Assembly: GCA_016196565.1 (NCBI GenBank)
Contig: JACPXK010000065.1
Span: forward strand, 1 to 42,474
Origin: Candidatus Omnitrophota bacterium
GTDB taxonomy: Bacteria > Omnitrophota > Omnitrophia > Omnitrophales > Aquincolibacteriaceae
Reading direction: 5' to 3'
Length of the DNA stretch: 42,474 nucleotides
The notes below the pieces were generated by a model, which saw only the letters and a program-made list of their open reading frames with translations, made no database searches and was not told the DNA's origin. Both the position numbers and the translations under genes were made by a program. Below, one piece after another: positions 13,961 to 21,250 of the stretch (its first letter is position 1; each line of letters opens with the position of its first letter).

Positions 13961-14371
13961 ATGGATCGAAGGCTGGAACAAACGGCGAAGGCGACGTTTC
14001 AGATTACGAAATGGGAAGAGACTCCTTTCAGTGAGGTGGAGTATGGCCCGAAGCTGACGAGGGGAAAGTTTGTGCTGGCTTATCAGGGAGATTTTCAGGG
14101 TGAGGGAATTCTTGAAGAATTAAAAGTTCATTTCACCAGCAAGCGTGCTTCTATCTATGGCCTTCAGCGTATGACCGGTCAACTTGGAGATTTGTCAGGC
14201 AGTTTTGTTTTGAAGCATGAAGGCAGATTCACCAACGGTATTGTGAGTGTGAAACAAACGGTGGTGCCGGGTTCTGCAACGGGAAGCCTAAAAGGCCTTC
14301 GGGGTGAAATCAATCTTCGCAGTGCTGCTGCCAAAGAATTTCCCATTACCTTTCACTATCACTTCGCTTAA
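13961..14371 (+). CDS. DUF3224-family protein
   Basis: A 136-aa protein with the DUF3224 pattern: an N-terminal strand KATFQITKWEETPF, a GDFQGEGILEELKVHF block, RMTGQLGDLSGSFVLKHEGRF and a C-terminal VPGSATGSLKGLRGEINL. The predicted fold is a small beta barrel (related to allene-oxide-cyclase-type barrels). The biochemical role is not known. No signal peptide. AGGAG lies upstream of the ATG. It is separated from the toxin gene by 51 bp and may have its own promoter. Confidence 0.8.
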   Translation: MDRRLEQTAKATFQITKWEETPFSEVEYGPKLTRGKFVLAYQGDFQGEGILEELKVHFTSKRASIYGLQRMTGQLGDLSGSFVLKHEGRFTNGIVSVKQTVVPGSATGSLKGLRGEINLRSAAAKEFPITFHYHFA

Positions 14372-14470
14372 GTCTAATCAGAATATCCGGTTTAAGATGT
14401 TGAGGCTATGAAGCAGGGGACCTGCGGCAAATACGGCTCTGGACAAAGGGGTTGAAAGCGGTTAATATTA

Positions 14471-14500
14471 TTGGCGAATAGTTGGCGATTAAATTGGCGA
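14471..14500 (+). promoter_or_regulatory. Three tandem TTGGCGA repeats upstream of the Fic gene
   Basis: TTGGCGA occurs at 14471, 14482 and 14494, each followed by WTAR, at 11- and 12-bp spacing (about one helical turn). This is a strong candidate operator, most simply for the winged-helix C-terminal domain of the Fic protein itself. Its location just before the ribosome-binding site argues for autoregulation. Confidence 0.6.
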
Positions 14501-14520
14501 TTAAGATTGAGGAGCCGCGA

Positions 14521-15690
14521 TTGAACGCTTACCCTACGAGGCTGGAAGTCCTGCACCTGTTTGATCAAAAAAAGTGGGTCCAGGTAGAAAAAGAAAGGCT
14601 GCAAAAATCTCAGGCCACGGTCCTTGAGGCCAAGAACGGCAAAAGGTTTTGGCTTGTCCTGATCCCCGAAATTCTTTCTCTCATTTCTGAAATCTCTGAA
14701 GACCGGGGATTTTTGTCCTCCCTAAAGCTTCCTCAAAGCTATCTTCGTTCCCGTTCAAACGAAGCCCTTAAAAAAGAGGCCTATTACTCAAGCCGGATTG
14801 AAGGGGCCGTCACTTCCCTTGAAGCGGCCCTTCGCAATATGCGGAAAAAAACCAGGAATTTTGCCGATGAAAGCATGCAGATGATTTACAACAACAAGCT
14901 TGCGCTTGAGTTCATGCACCGGCACAACGAGGAGCTGTTCAGTCATAAAATGGTCAAGGAGCTTCATAAGATTTTAATTTTCAATACGCACCGGCAACGA
15001 CCGATTAGGGTAGGGGAATACCGGAAAGGTCCGATTTACGTCGTGGACGGCCGCGGCAAAGTGGTGTATGAAGGTCCGACGGCGGAAAAAGCTCATGGGA
15101 TGATGAATCAGTTTGTGGAATGGATGAACCGTAAACCGGAGATTCATCCTTTGGTGGATGCCGCACTGGTTCATTTGTATTTCGTTCATGTGCATCCTTT
15201 TGATGACGGAAATGGCCGAAGTGCCAGGGCCCTTTCCAATCTTTATCTGGAGAAGAACGGGTATGATTTTATCAATTTGCTTTCACCGTCGGATTATTTC
15301 GAGCATCACAAAGCCTCGTATTATCAATCCATTCAGTCTGCCGAAGAACACGGTTATGACGCCACTTATTTTATCTTTTATTATCTTGAAGCATTAAAAG
15401 ACCAGCTTGCCCTCATCAAAGACGCGCTTCAAAAAGAAAGCAAAATAAAAAACATCAAAAAAGTGCTGGATAAGAACACTTGGGCGGAATTGAATAAAAG
15501 ACAAATCAAAGCACTCCGGTGGATGCTGGAAAGCGGCCAGTGGATTTCCACGAGGAAATATTGCAAACTCAGCCGCTGTTCTGACGAAACAGCTCGAAAA
15601 GACTTTCTCCGTCTGCAGGAACTAGGCCTTATCAAAACCAAAGGCTCCGGTCGTTCTACGCAATATCTCTTGAATGAAAATTCTATATGA
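14521..15690 (+). CDS. Fic-domain AMPylase (class II-like) with C-terminal winged helix
   Basis: A 389-aa protein. The Fic core motif HPFDDGNGRSAR (about 225-236) is intact, so AMP (or other NMP) transfer to a protein hydroxyl is predicted. The inhibitory helix motif SSRIEG (Ser90-Glu94-Gly95) lies N-terminal to the core, as in class II Fic proteins, implying self-inhibition. An N-terminal Fic_N-like region precedes it, and about 315-389 form a winged HTH (LNKRQIKALRWMLE, CSDETARKDFLRLQELGLIK). The start TTG at 14521 is preceded by GAGGAG at 6 nt; an upstream TTG at 14482 falls inside the TTGGCGA repeats and is less likely. It probably senses or responds to stress; the target is unknown. Confidence 0.93.
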   Translation: MNAYPTRLEVLHLFDQKKWVQVEKERLQKSQATVLEAKNGKRFWLVLIPEILSLISEISEDRGFLSSLKLPQSYLRSRSNEALKKEAYYSSRIEGAVTSLEAALRNMRKKTRNFADESMQMIYNNKLALEFMHRHNEELFSHKMVKELHKILIFNTHRQRPIRVGEYRKGPIYVVDGRGKVVYEGPTAEKAHGMMNQFVEWMNRKPEIHPLVDAALVHLYFVHVHPFDDGNGRSARALSNLYLEKNGYDFINLLSPSDYFEHHKASYYQSIQSAEEHGYDATYFIFYYLEALKDQLALIKDALQKESKIKNIKKVLDKNTWAELNKRQIKALRWMLESGQWISTRKYCKLSRCSDETARKDFLRLQELGLIKTKGSGRSTQYLLNENSI

Positions 15691-15708
15691 GAGACATGAG
15701 AGATTAAT

Positions 15709-15927
15709 ATGGAAACCCGTTGGCGCAGTGTTCTGAAGGCTTTGAGCTGGCGATTTCTGGCCACTTTTATCACGGCGGGAATCGTGTGGGCCCTCACGGG
15801 GGAGGGCAAATTTGCCGCCACCGTCGGCATTCTTGATACCTCGGTCAAGCTCGTGGTTTATTTTTTCCATGAACGGATATGGCTCCGTGTCCCTTTCGGC
15901 AAAACCAAGCCCGAATACGAAATCTAA
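15709..15927 (+). CDS. DUF2061 membrane protein
   Basis: A 72-aa protein with the DUF2061 signature KALSWRFLATFITAGIVWALTG, followed by KFAATVGILDTSVKLVVYFFHERIW. Two predicted transmembrane helices (about 12-30 and 38-54). In other bacteria such genes often sit beside sulfate-assimilation or redox genes; here the next gene is a Rieske-flavodoxin fusion 11 nt away, which suggests cotranscription. Role unknown. Confidence 0.85.
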   Translation: METRWRSVLKALSWRFLATFITAGIVWALTGEGKFAATVGILDTSVKLVVYFFHERIWLRVPFGKTKPEYEI

Positions 15928-15938
15928 AGAGAGAGATT

Positions 15939-17015
15939 ATGAACGACAAACAATGGATGAAGATCGGAAAAGCGGAGGAGCTGAAGAAGCGGGAGCTTCA
16001 GTCCCTCGAAATAAACGGCAAGAAAATCGCGCTTTCTTATAAAGACAAAAAGTTCGGGGCGATTTCGGGAACATGCCTTCATGTTGGCGGCCCGCTTGGG
16101 GAAGGAACGATTAAAGATGATTATGTAATTTGCCCCTGGCATAGCTGGGACTATCACCGGATTACGGGACTGGGGTCCGGGCTCAAAGATGCGGTCCCTC
16201 AGTACGAATTAAAAGAAGAAAACGGCGATTTATACATTAATCCCACCGCCCTCACCAAAGCCAAACATGCCCCTCATCCCAAACATCCTTTGACCCGTAC
16301 CATCACGCGGGAACCCGGACCGGTACGTGTTGCCGGAATCTCCACCACCGTGATGAATAAAAAATCTCCCCGTTATTCCACCTCGGAGGCACTCTTGGAG
16401 GAATCGCTGAAACATGCGGCGTCCAAGCATGGTGCCGAAACAAAACTCATACGGCTTGACGATCTCAACTTCCGTTCCTGCGAAGGATATTATTCCAAAA
16501 GCGCGAATGCATGCACTTGGCCTTGCACCATCACTCAAATGGATTCCAAGGATGAACTGACGGAAGTTTACGAGGCCTTTGTTTTTTGGGCGGATGTCGT
16601 GATTATTTCAACCCCCATTCGTTGGGGAAGTGCGAGTTCCCTTTATTACAAAATGATTGAGCGCATGAACGCGGTTCAAAATCAAATGACCATTGCCAAC
16701 AGAGTTTTAATCCGCAATAAAGTCGCGTCTTTTATTATCACCGGAGGCCAGGACAATATTCAGGCAGTGGCAGGACAGATGATGATGTTTTTCGGAGAAC
16801 TTGGATTTATCTTTCCCCAATTTCCTTTCATCGCTCACAGCCGTGGATGGCACGCGGAAGATATGGAAAATAATGTGGCCTATGTTCAAAAAAGCGGCCG
16901 CTTGAAAGAAGGCGCTCAAGCACTGGCTGACCGTTCGATAAGTCTCGCCAAAGAATTGGTGGAAAAGGCAAACGCCCGCTGTGAAATCGAAAAGGGCGGC
17001 CGTAAAGCTCAATGA
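15939..17015 (+). CDS. Rieske [2Fe-2S] / flavodoxin-type FMN reductase fusion
   Basis: A 358-aa protein. The N-terminal Rieske ferredoxin domain has Cys46-x-His48 and Cys65-x2-His68 (CLHVGGPL, ICPWHSWDYH), ending around residue 105. A linker leads to an NADPH-dependent FMN-reductase/iron-sulfur-flavoprotein-like domain (about 125-340) with VRVAGISTT, a cysteine cluster CEGYYSKSANACTWPC and the flavodoxin loop VVIISTPIRWGSASSLYYKMIERMN. Such a fusion could pass electrons between a Rieske centre and bound FMN in one polypeptide; the substrate is unknown. The start at 15939 follows the GAGAG ribosome-binding site. The stop overlaps the next flavoprotein by 4 bp, indicating one operon. Confidence 0.88.
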   Translation: MNDKQWMKIGKAEELKKRELQSLEINGKKIALSYKDKKFGAISGTCLHVGGPLGEGTIKDDYVICPWHSWDYHRITGLGSGLKDAVPQYELKEENGDLYINPTALTKAKHAPHPKHPLTRTITREPGPVRVAGISTTVMNKKSPRYSTSEALLEESLKHAASKHGAETKLIRLDDLNFRSCEGYYSKSANACTWPCTITQMDSKDELTEVYEAFVFWADVVIISTPIRWGSASSLYYKMIERMNAVQNQMTIANRVLIRNKVASFIITGGQDNIQAVAGQMMMFFGELGFIFPQFPFIAHSRGWHAEDMENNVAYVQKSGRLKEGAQALADRSISLAKELVEKANARCEIEKGGRKAQ

Positions 17016-18223
17016 AAAATAAAATTGCGGTGGTGGGAGGGGGAGGGGCGGGAATTCTTGCGGCCATTAGTGCGGCCCGTAAAGGGGCGGAGGTTTTGAT
17101 TTTGGAGCGCATGGCCATTCTTGGCAAAAAGGTGCTGGCCTCCGGAGCAGGAAGATGCAATCTTTTAAACGAAACAGTTAACGCCTCTTTTTACAATCCC
17201 GAATCGGCTGGGATCGTGGAACAAGTTTTCAAACGTTTCGGCAAAGAAGATATTCTTTCTTTTTTCCGTGAGCTCGGGCTTTGGACTTATGCCGAAGAAG
17301 ACGGCCGCATTTTTCCGCTGACGGATAAAGCCCTAACCCTCATGGAATTACTTCAGGCCGAACTTGTGAAGCTCGGGGTGAAGTGTGAACTCGATGCCTC
17401 GATTCGAAATATCAGCCACACTAAAGGGCGATTTGTCATTTCTGCCGAAAACGGAAAAAAATTCGAGGCGGACAAAGTGATTCTTGCCGCCGGAGGACAG
17501 TCTTATCCGAGGCTCGGATCCGACGGCAGCGGATTCAAACTGGCCCAAGATTTCGGACATCATATTGTCCCGCCCGTTCCTGCCACCGTGCCTTTGATTT
17601 CCCAGGATGTCTGGTGCCGCGTTCTGGACGGCCAAAAAATCCGGGGACGGGCCTGTCCCATTCTCGATGGTAAAAAAGTCATGGACTGGATTGAAGGCGA
17701 TATTTTATTTACTCATTACGGGCTTTCAGGAACCGCCATTTTGGATATCAGCGATCCCATTTCGGTGGCGCTCAATCGCAAGCTCGCCAAAAAAGCGGCC
17801 GTTGCTTGTGATTTTATTCCGTTTCTGGAGGAGGCCGCCCTTCACCAAGAATTCGAAAGAAGAATTGCCCGGGGCATGAGCGGAAATTCGATTGTGGCCG
17901 GACTCCTTCCTCCCAAATTCGCGCAAGTCCTGAAAGACTTTCTCTTCCCCGAAAAAATCCGCGAGCTTGCCCGCATTTTAAAAGAAAGAATTTTTTATAT
18001 CTCCGAAACCAAAGGCTGGAATGAGGCCGAGTTTACCGCCGGAGGCGTGGACATGCGGGAAATCGATCCCATTACCTTCGAATCCAAAAAGCAAAAAGGG
18101 CTTTATCTTTGCGGCGAAGTCTTGGACGTCAACGGCAGGAGAGGCGGCTATCAGCTTGCCTGGGCCTGGTCTTCGGGATATTTAACCGGTGAGACCGCAA
18201 GTACTTCTCGAACTTCCGCATAA
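17012..18223 (+). CDS. HI0933/YhiN/BaiN-family FAD-dependent oxidoreductase
   Basis: A 403-aa protein. The dinucleotide-binding motif AVVGGGGAGILAAISAARKGAEVLILER is at the N-terminus, followed by the family block KVLASGAGRCNL, VILAAGGQSYPRLGSDGSG and a C-terminal TAGGVDMREIDPITFESK, LYLCGEVLDVNGRRGGYQLAWAWSSGY. Members are HI0933-like flavoproteins; some reduce bile-acid intermediates, but most have no known substrate. It overlaps the Rieske-flavodoxin gene by ATGA, so the two may act in one electron-transfer route. Length is normal. Confidence 0.92.
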   Translation: MKNKIAVVGGGGAGILAAISAARKGAEVLILERMAILGKKVLASGAGRCNLLNETVNASFYNPESAGIVEQVFKRFGKEDILSFFRELGLWTYAEEDGRIFPLTDKALTLMELLQAELVKLGVKCELDASIRNISHTKGRFVISAENGKKFEADKVILAAGGQSYPRLGSDGSGFKLAQDFGHHIVPPVPATVPLISQDVWCRVLDGQKIRGRACPILDGKKVMDWIEGDILFTHYGLSGTAILDISDPISVALNRKLAKKAAVACDFIPFLEEAALHQEFERRIARGMSGNSIVAGLLPPKFAQVLKDFLFPEKIRELARILKERIFYISETKGWNEAEFTAGGVDMREIDPITFESKKQKGLYLCGEVLDVNGRRGGYQLAWAWSSGYLTGETASTSRTSA

Positions 18224-18241
18224 AATCGGTTAAAATACCCC

Positions 18242-19450
18242 ATGAAAAATTTACACAATGACGTCTTATGGATCATAATATTTCTGATTTTTTTTGCGAC
18301 GGTCTTTCCCGCATTTGCCGCGGAAGATGCCGCAAGCACTCATGCCCCGCTTAAAATGGTTTCGGAAATCGACAACCCTCAGTCTTTCAATATCGATTTT
18401 GAAAGTTATCAGCGCAGTATCGACGACCTTTATCATCTTGCCCTGATGTCCACGCCCAATGTGGATTACGGAATCAACAGCATTATTGTCGACCTCAACC
18501 GTAAAGTGGCGGAAAATCCCAAAAATGCCGAAAGCCTCATGGCCCTCGGGCATGTGTACCGCATTTTGGGACAGCCGGCGGAAGCCAATCGTTTTTATGA
18601 AAAGGCCATGGCCATTGATCCGGATAATTTTCATTTGAATGTTTTTTCGGCGCTTACGAATGTCCGGCAGGAAGAATTTGAAAAGGCCCTGGATCAGTTG
18701 AATCACGCGGTTGAAATCAATCCCGCGGATTCTTATGCCTGGATGGCACGCGGGCGTTTGCTGATGATGCTCCGCAAAAATGAAGAGGCTGCGAAAAGTT
18801 TCGAAAAGGTTCTCGAAATCCAGCCCGAAAATCGTCAAGCAGCCTTTGGTTTAAGCCTTGTGTCTCAATCCTTGGGACAGCATGAAAAGGCCCTGGAAAT
18901 TCTTACCACGCTTCAGAAAAAGGATCCTAAAAATCTTCTGGTCCGTTATCATCTCGGAGCGGTTTCATTTGTGGCCCAAAAGCCGCGAGAGGCCCTGAAT
19001 TATTGGGAAGAACTTTTCAAGGAAGGACTTCGCGATGTTCAATTTTTATTTAATTTGGCCATTATCTATCTCGAAAGCGGAAAAACGGAGGAAGCCAAGA
19101 ATATTTTGAATCATCTCCATTTTTTCTTTCCGCGGGAACTGGATCTGGAACTTCTTATGGCGGAAACTTACCGCCAGATGAATTTATTCAAAGAAGCAGA
19201 ACGCCATTACCGGCTGGTGCTGGCGGAAAATCCGGACTATATCAGTGCTTATGTGGGTTTGGCGAATGTTTTGGAAGCTCAAGGCAATGCGGAAGAAAGC
19301 GTGAATGTGTTGAAGCAGGCGGAGGAACGCATCAAAACCGCCCGCAATCTTCAAATGGAGCAGCAAGAAATTCAAGCCGCCCGCGAAGAAATTTTTAAAT
19401 TGGTGTCGCCGGACAAAGAAAAAACCGCGCAACAAAATCAAACCGTTTAA
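18242..19450 (+). CDS. Exported TPR-repeat protein
   Basis: A 402-aa protein. Signal peptide 1-27 (WIIIFLIFFATVFPAFA). Tandem tetratricopeptide repeats fill most of the rest from about residue 98 (AESLMALGHVYRILGQPAEANRFYEKAMAIDPDN, then NHAVEINPADSYAWMARGRLL, KVLEIQPENRQAAFGLSLV and further copies to about 365). It probably acts as a scaffold in the periplasm. A TAAAAT at 18231-18236 lies only 5 nt before the ATG with no clear Shine-Dalgarno, so a leaderless transcript is possible; the -35 match is poor. It is followed by a cell-wall peptidase gene, suggesting joint work at the envelope. Confidence 0.88.
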   Translation: MKNLHNDVLWIIIFLIFFATVFPAFAAEDAASTHAPLKMVSEIDNPQSFNIDFESYQRSIDDLYHLALMSTPNVDYGINSIIVDLNRKVAENPKNAESLMALGHVYRILGQPAEANRFYEKAMAIDPDNFHLNVFSALTNVRQEEFEKALDQLNHAVEINPADSYAWMARGRLLMMLRKNEEAAKSFEKVLEIQPENRQAAFGLSLVSQSLGQHEKALEILTTLQKKDPKNLLVRYHLGAVSFVAQKPREALNYWEELFKEGLRDVQFLFNLAIIYLESGKTEEAKNILNHLHFFFPRELDLELLMAETYRQMNLFKEAERHYRLVLAENPDYISAYVGLANVLEAQGNAEESVNVLKQAEERIKTARNLQMEQQEIQAAREEIFKLVSPDKEKTAQQNQTV

Positions 19451-19457
19451 AAAACAG

Positions 19458-19469
19458 CTCAGAATGACG
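19458..19469. repeat. Remnant of the dispersed palindromic repeat
   Basis: CTCAGAATGACG is the exact reverse complement of the first 12 bases of the repeat at 34935. It lies in the 30-bp gap before the peptidase gene, close to that gene's ribosome-binding site. Confidence 0.4.
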
Positions 19470-19480
19470 GGACGAGAGTT

Positions 19481-20875
19481 ATGAAAAAAAGAGTGGTCAG
19501 TTTTTTTATTTTAATTTGTCTTGTGGCCGCCGGAGCTTACGCCGAAGAACTCCCTGAACTTCCCAAAGGCCCTCTTCTTTTAACCAGCGTGACCCCGGAC
19601 CAGCTGAATGCCGATTACTGGATTAACCGTCTTCCGGACCCCGATCTTCCCGTCAAGACGGCCGCGGAATTGAAATATTTTAACGAAGAAATCCACGCCA
19701 TGATTCCCGAACGCGTCAACATTTTTAAAATGGATGCCCAGCGGAAGGGAAAGCCGATACGGGATCAATTGGAATTTGAGTTTAACACCGTCCGCAAGCG
19801 GATTTTATTTGACGTGAACGACCAGAAAATTCCCAAAAGTATTTTTGACGAAAAAATCCGTCCGGTTTCAGCCTGGGAGAATATTCCGGATCAAATCCCC
19901 ATGATTTGGGGAGCCGCGATTCGAGCCACGTCCGTGCGGGCCCTTCCCACGGACATTAAAATGCTGGAAGAAATGGGCGATGTGGAATTCGATCAGCTTC
20001 AATTCACGCAAATCAAACTCTGGACCCCGGTGGGGATTTATCATATTTCCGGAGACGGCCGGTGGTATTACCTTCAGGCCCCTTATGTGCGGGGTTGGGT
20101 GAGGGCCGAGGACATTGCGATTTTCCCGTCCCGGGAGGAACTTAAAAAAATGGCCAAACCTGTTTTAGATTTTCTGGTGGTGACCGGCGAAAGTGTTCCG
20201 GTTTTTTCCGGTCCCGCTTTGACCGGGCAAATTCAAAGAGCAAGCATGGGAACGATTTTGCCGCTGGCGGAATTCGAAACCGCCCGTGAACGCTTGGAAG
20301 GAAAAGCAAAAAATTATCAAGCCATTTGGCTTCCTAAAAGAGGACCCGATGGTACGGCGGTTTTAGAAAAAGCCTACCTTGATTCCAAAGCGGATCTGTC
20401 CAAAGGCTATCTTCCTTTCATCCAGCGCAATATTATCAAGCAGGCCTTTAAACTTTTGGGGGCACGTTACGGTTGGGGAGGCCAGTACAACGGCCGCGAC
20501 TGTTCGGGATTCACGCACGATGTTTTTTTAAGCCTTGGGGTGGACATGCCCCGTGATTCCAAACAGCAATCTTTAATCGGAACCCAGCTCGGACATTTTC
20601 AAAAATACCAGAGTGCGGAAGAAAAAATTACGGCCATCAAAGCCGGGGCTCCGGCCATCACGCTTTTTAAAATGCCGCTTCATATGATGCTCTACCTCGG
20701 AGAAGTGGACGGAAAGTTTTATGTGATTCATTCCACTTGGGCGGAAAGGATTTCCCAGGATTCGGACGAGAAAAACAGAATCAATCAGGTGGTGGTCTCG
20801 GACCTTTCCTTAAACGGCAATTCCTATCTTGGCTCTCTTTTTGACCGCATCATCGCGGTCAACGAACTCAACTGA
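19481..20875 (+). CDS. SH3-domain NlpC/P60 cell-wall peptidase
   Basis: A 464-aa protein with signal peptide (about 1-22). A central SH3-type region (about 140-300, including VGIYHISGDGRWYYLQAPYVRGWV) precedes the C-terminal NlpC/P60 domain (about 320-460). That domain has the nucleophile block GARYGWGGQYNGRDCSGFTHD, the histidine in LHMMLYLGEVDG and a third polar residue in VIHSTW. It likely cleaves peptidoglycan stem peptides (gamma-D-glutamyl to diamino-acid bond) in the periplasm, in the YkfC-like subgroup. GACGAGAG serves as ribosome-binding site. It is 30 nt downstream of the TPR protein. Confidence 0.93.
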   Translation: MKKRVVSFFILICLVAAGAYAEELPELPKGPLLLTSVTPDQLNADYWINRLPDPDLPVKTAAELKYFNEEIHAMIPERVNIFKMDAQRKGKPIRDQLEFEFNTVRKRILFDVNDQKIPKSIFDEKIRPVSAWENIPDQIPMIWGAAIRATSVRALPTDIKMLEEMGDVEFDQLQFTQIKLWTPVGIYHISGDGRWYYLQAPYVRGWVRAEDIAIFPSREELKKMAKPVLDFLVVTGESVPVFSGPALTGQIQRASMGTILPLAEFETARERLEGKAKNYQAIWLPKRGPDGTAVLEKAYLDSKADLSKGYLPFIQRNIIKQAFKLLGARYGWGGQYNGRDCSGFTHDVFLSLGVDMPRDSKQQSLIGTQLGHFQKYQSAEEKITAIKAGAPAITLFKMPLHMMLYLGEVDGKFYVIHSTWAERISQDSDEKNRINQVVVSDLSLNGNSYLGSLFDRIIAVNELN

Positions 20876-20896
20876 CGTTCAGAAGTTTTTGCTGAA

Positions 20897-20928
20897 GGTC
20901 ATCCTGAGCGATAGCGAAGGATCTCACG
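20897..20928. repeat. Intergenic dispersed palindromic repeat
   Basis: GGTCATCCTGAGCGATAGCGAAGGATCTCACG, inner arms ATCCT/AGGAT. It is the same family as 34935-35008 (shared TCAT-CTGAG-GCGAAG core). It sits between convergent genes. Confidence 0.6.
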
Positions 20929-20933
20929 AAATT

Positions 20934-21155
20934 TTACCCTAGGGCGTTGACGATATTCTTAAGGCCGTTTAATCCTGCCAAAAGTGATTTGCCGAATTTT
21001 TCTAGCAAATTGTCGTCGTTAATCCGGTGAACATAAGGGCTTGATTTCACAAAATAGGGACTGGTTTTCTTTTGATAGGGGATTTTGCGTGCAGCATAGG
21101 CTGCCGGACAAACCAGAAAGAGAGCCAAACCAAGTAAAAGGATTTTCCCCCGCAT
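20934..21155 (-). CDS. Small secreted protein (73 aa)
   Basis: A signal peptide of about 21 residues (GKILLLGLALFLVCPAAYA) is followed by a basic segment ARKIPYQKKTSPYFVKSSPYVHR and a C-terminal helix LLEKFGKSLLAGLNGLKNIVNALG that could be amphipathic. No family recognised. Divergent from valS and convergent with the peptidase. The clean signal peptide and A-x-A cleavage site argue that it is real, although the ribosome-binding site is weak. Confidence 0.6.
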   Translation of the reverse strand: MRGKILLLGLALFLVCPAAYAARKIPYQKKTSPYFVKSSPYVHRINDDNLLEKFGKSLLAGLNGLKNIVNALG

Positions 21156-21212
21156 ACTTCAGCTATCGGATTTAATTCCCAAACCTTTACTTGCGAGCCA
21201 TTTAACCTGCGA

Positions 21213-21241
21213 TTGCCGTAGACCTCTTTCAGGTGTAAAAT
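21213..21241 (+). promoter_or_regulatory. Promoter of valS, near-leaderless
   Basis: TTGCCG (21213-21218), 17 bp, TAAAAT (21236-21241). The expected start, 6-7 nt later, is only a few bases before the ATG at 21251, and the intervening CCCCCTTCC has no Shine-Dalgarno. No T-box leader is present. Confidence 0.5.
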
Positions 21242-21250
21242 CCCCCTTCC

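Noticed and set aside
14482..14520. Upstream TTG start for the Fic gene
   Set aside because: It lies inside the TTGGCGA repeats without a ribosome-binding site, while TTG at 14521 has GAGGAG 6 nt before it.
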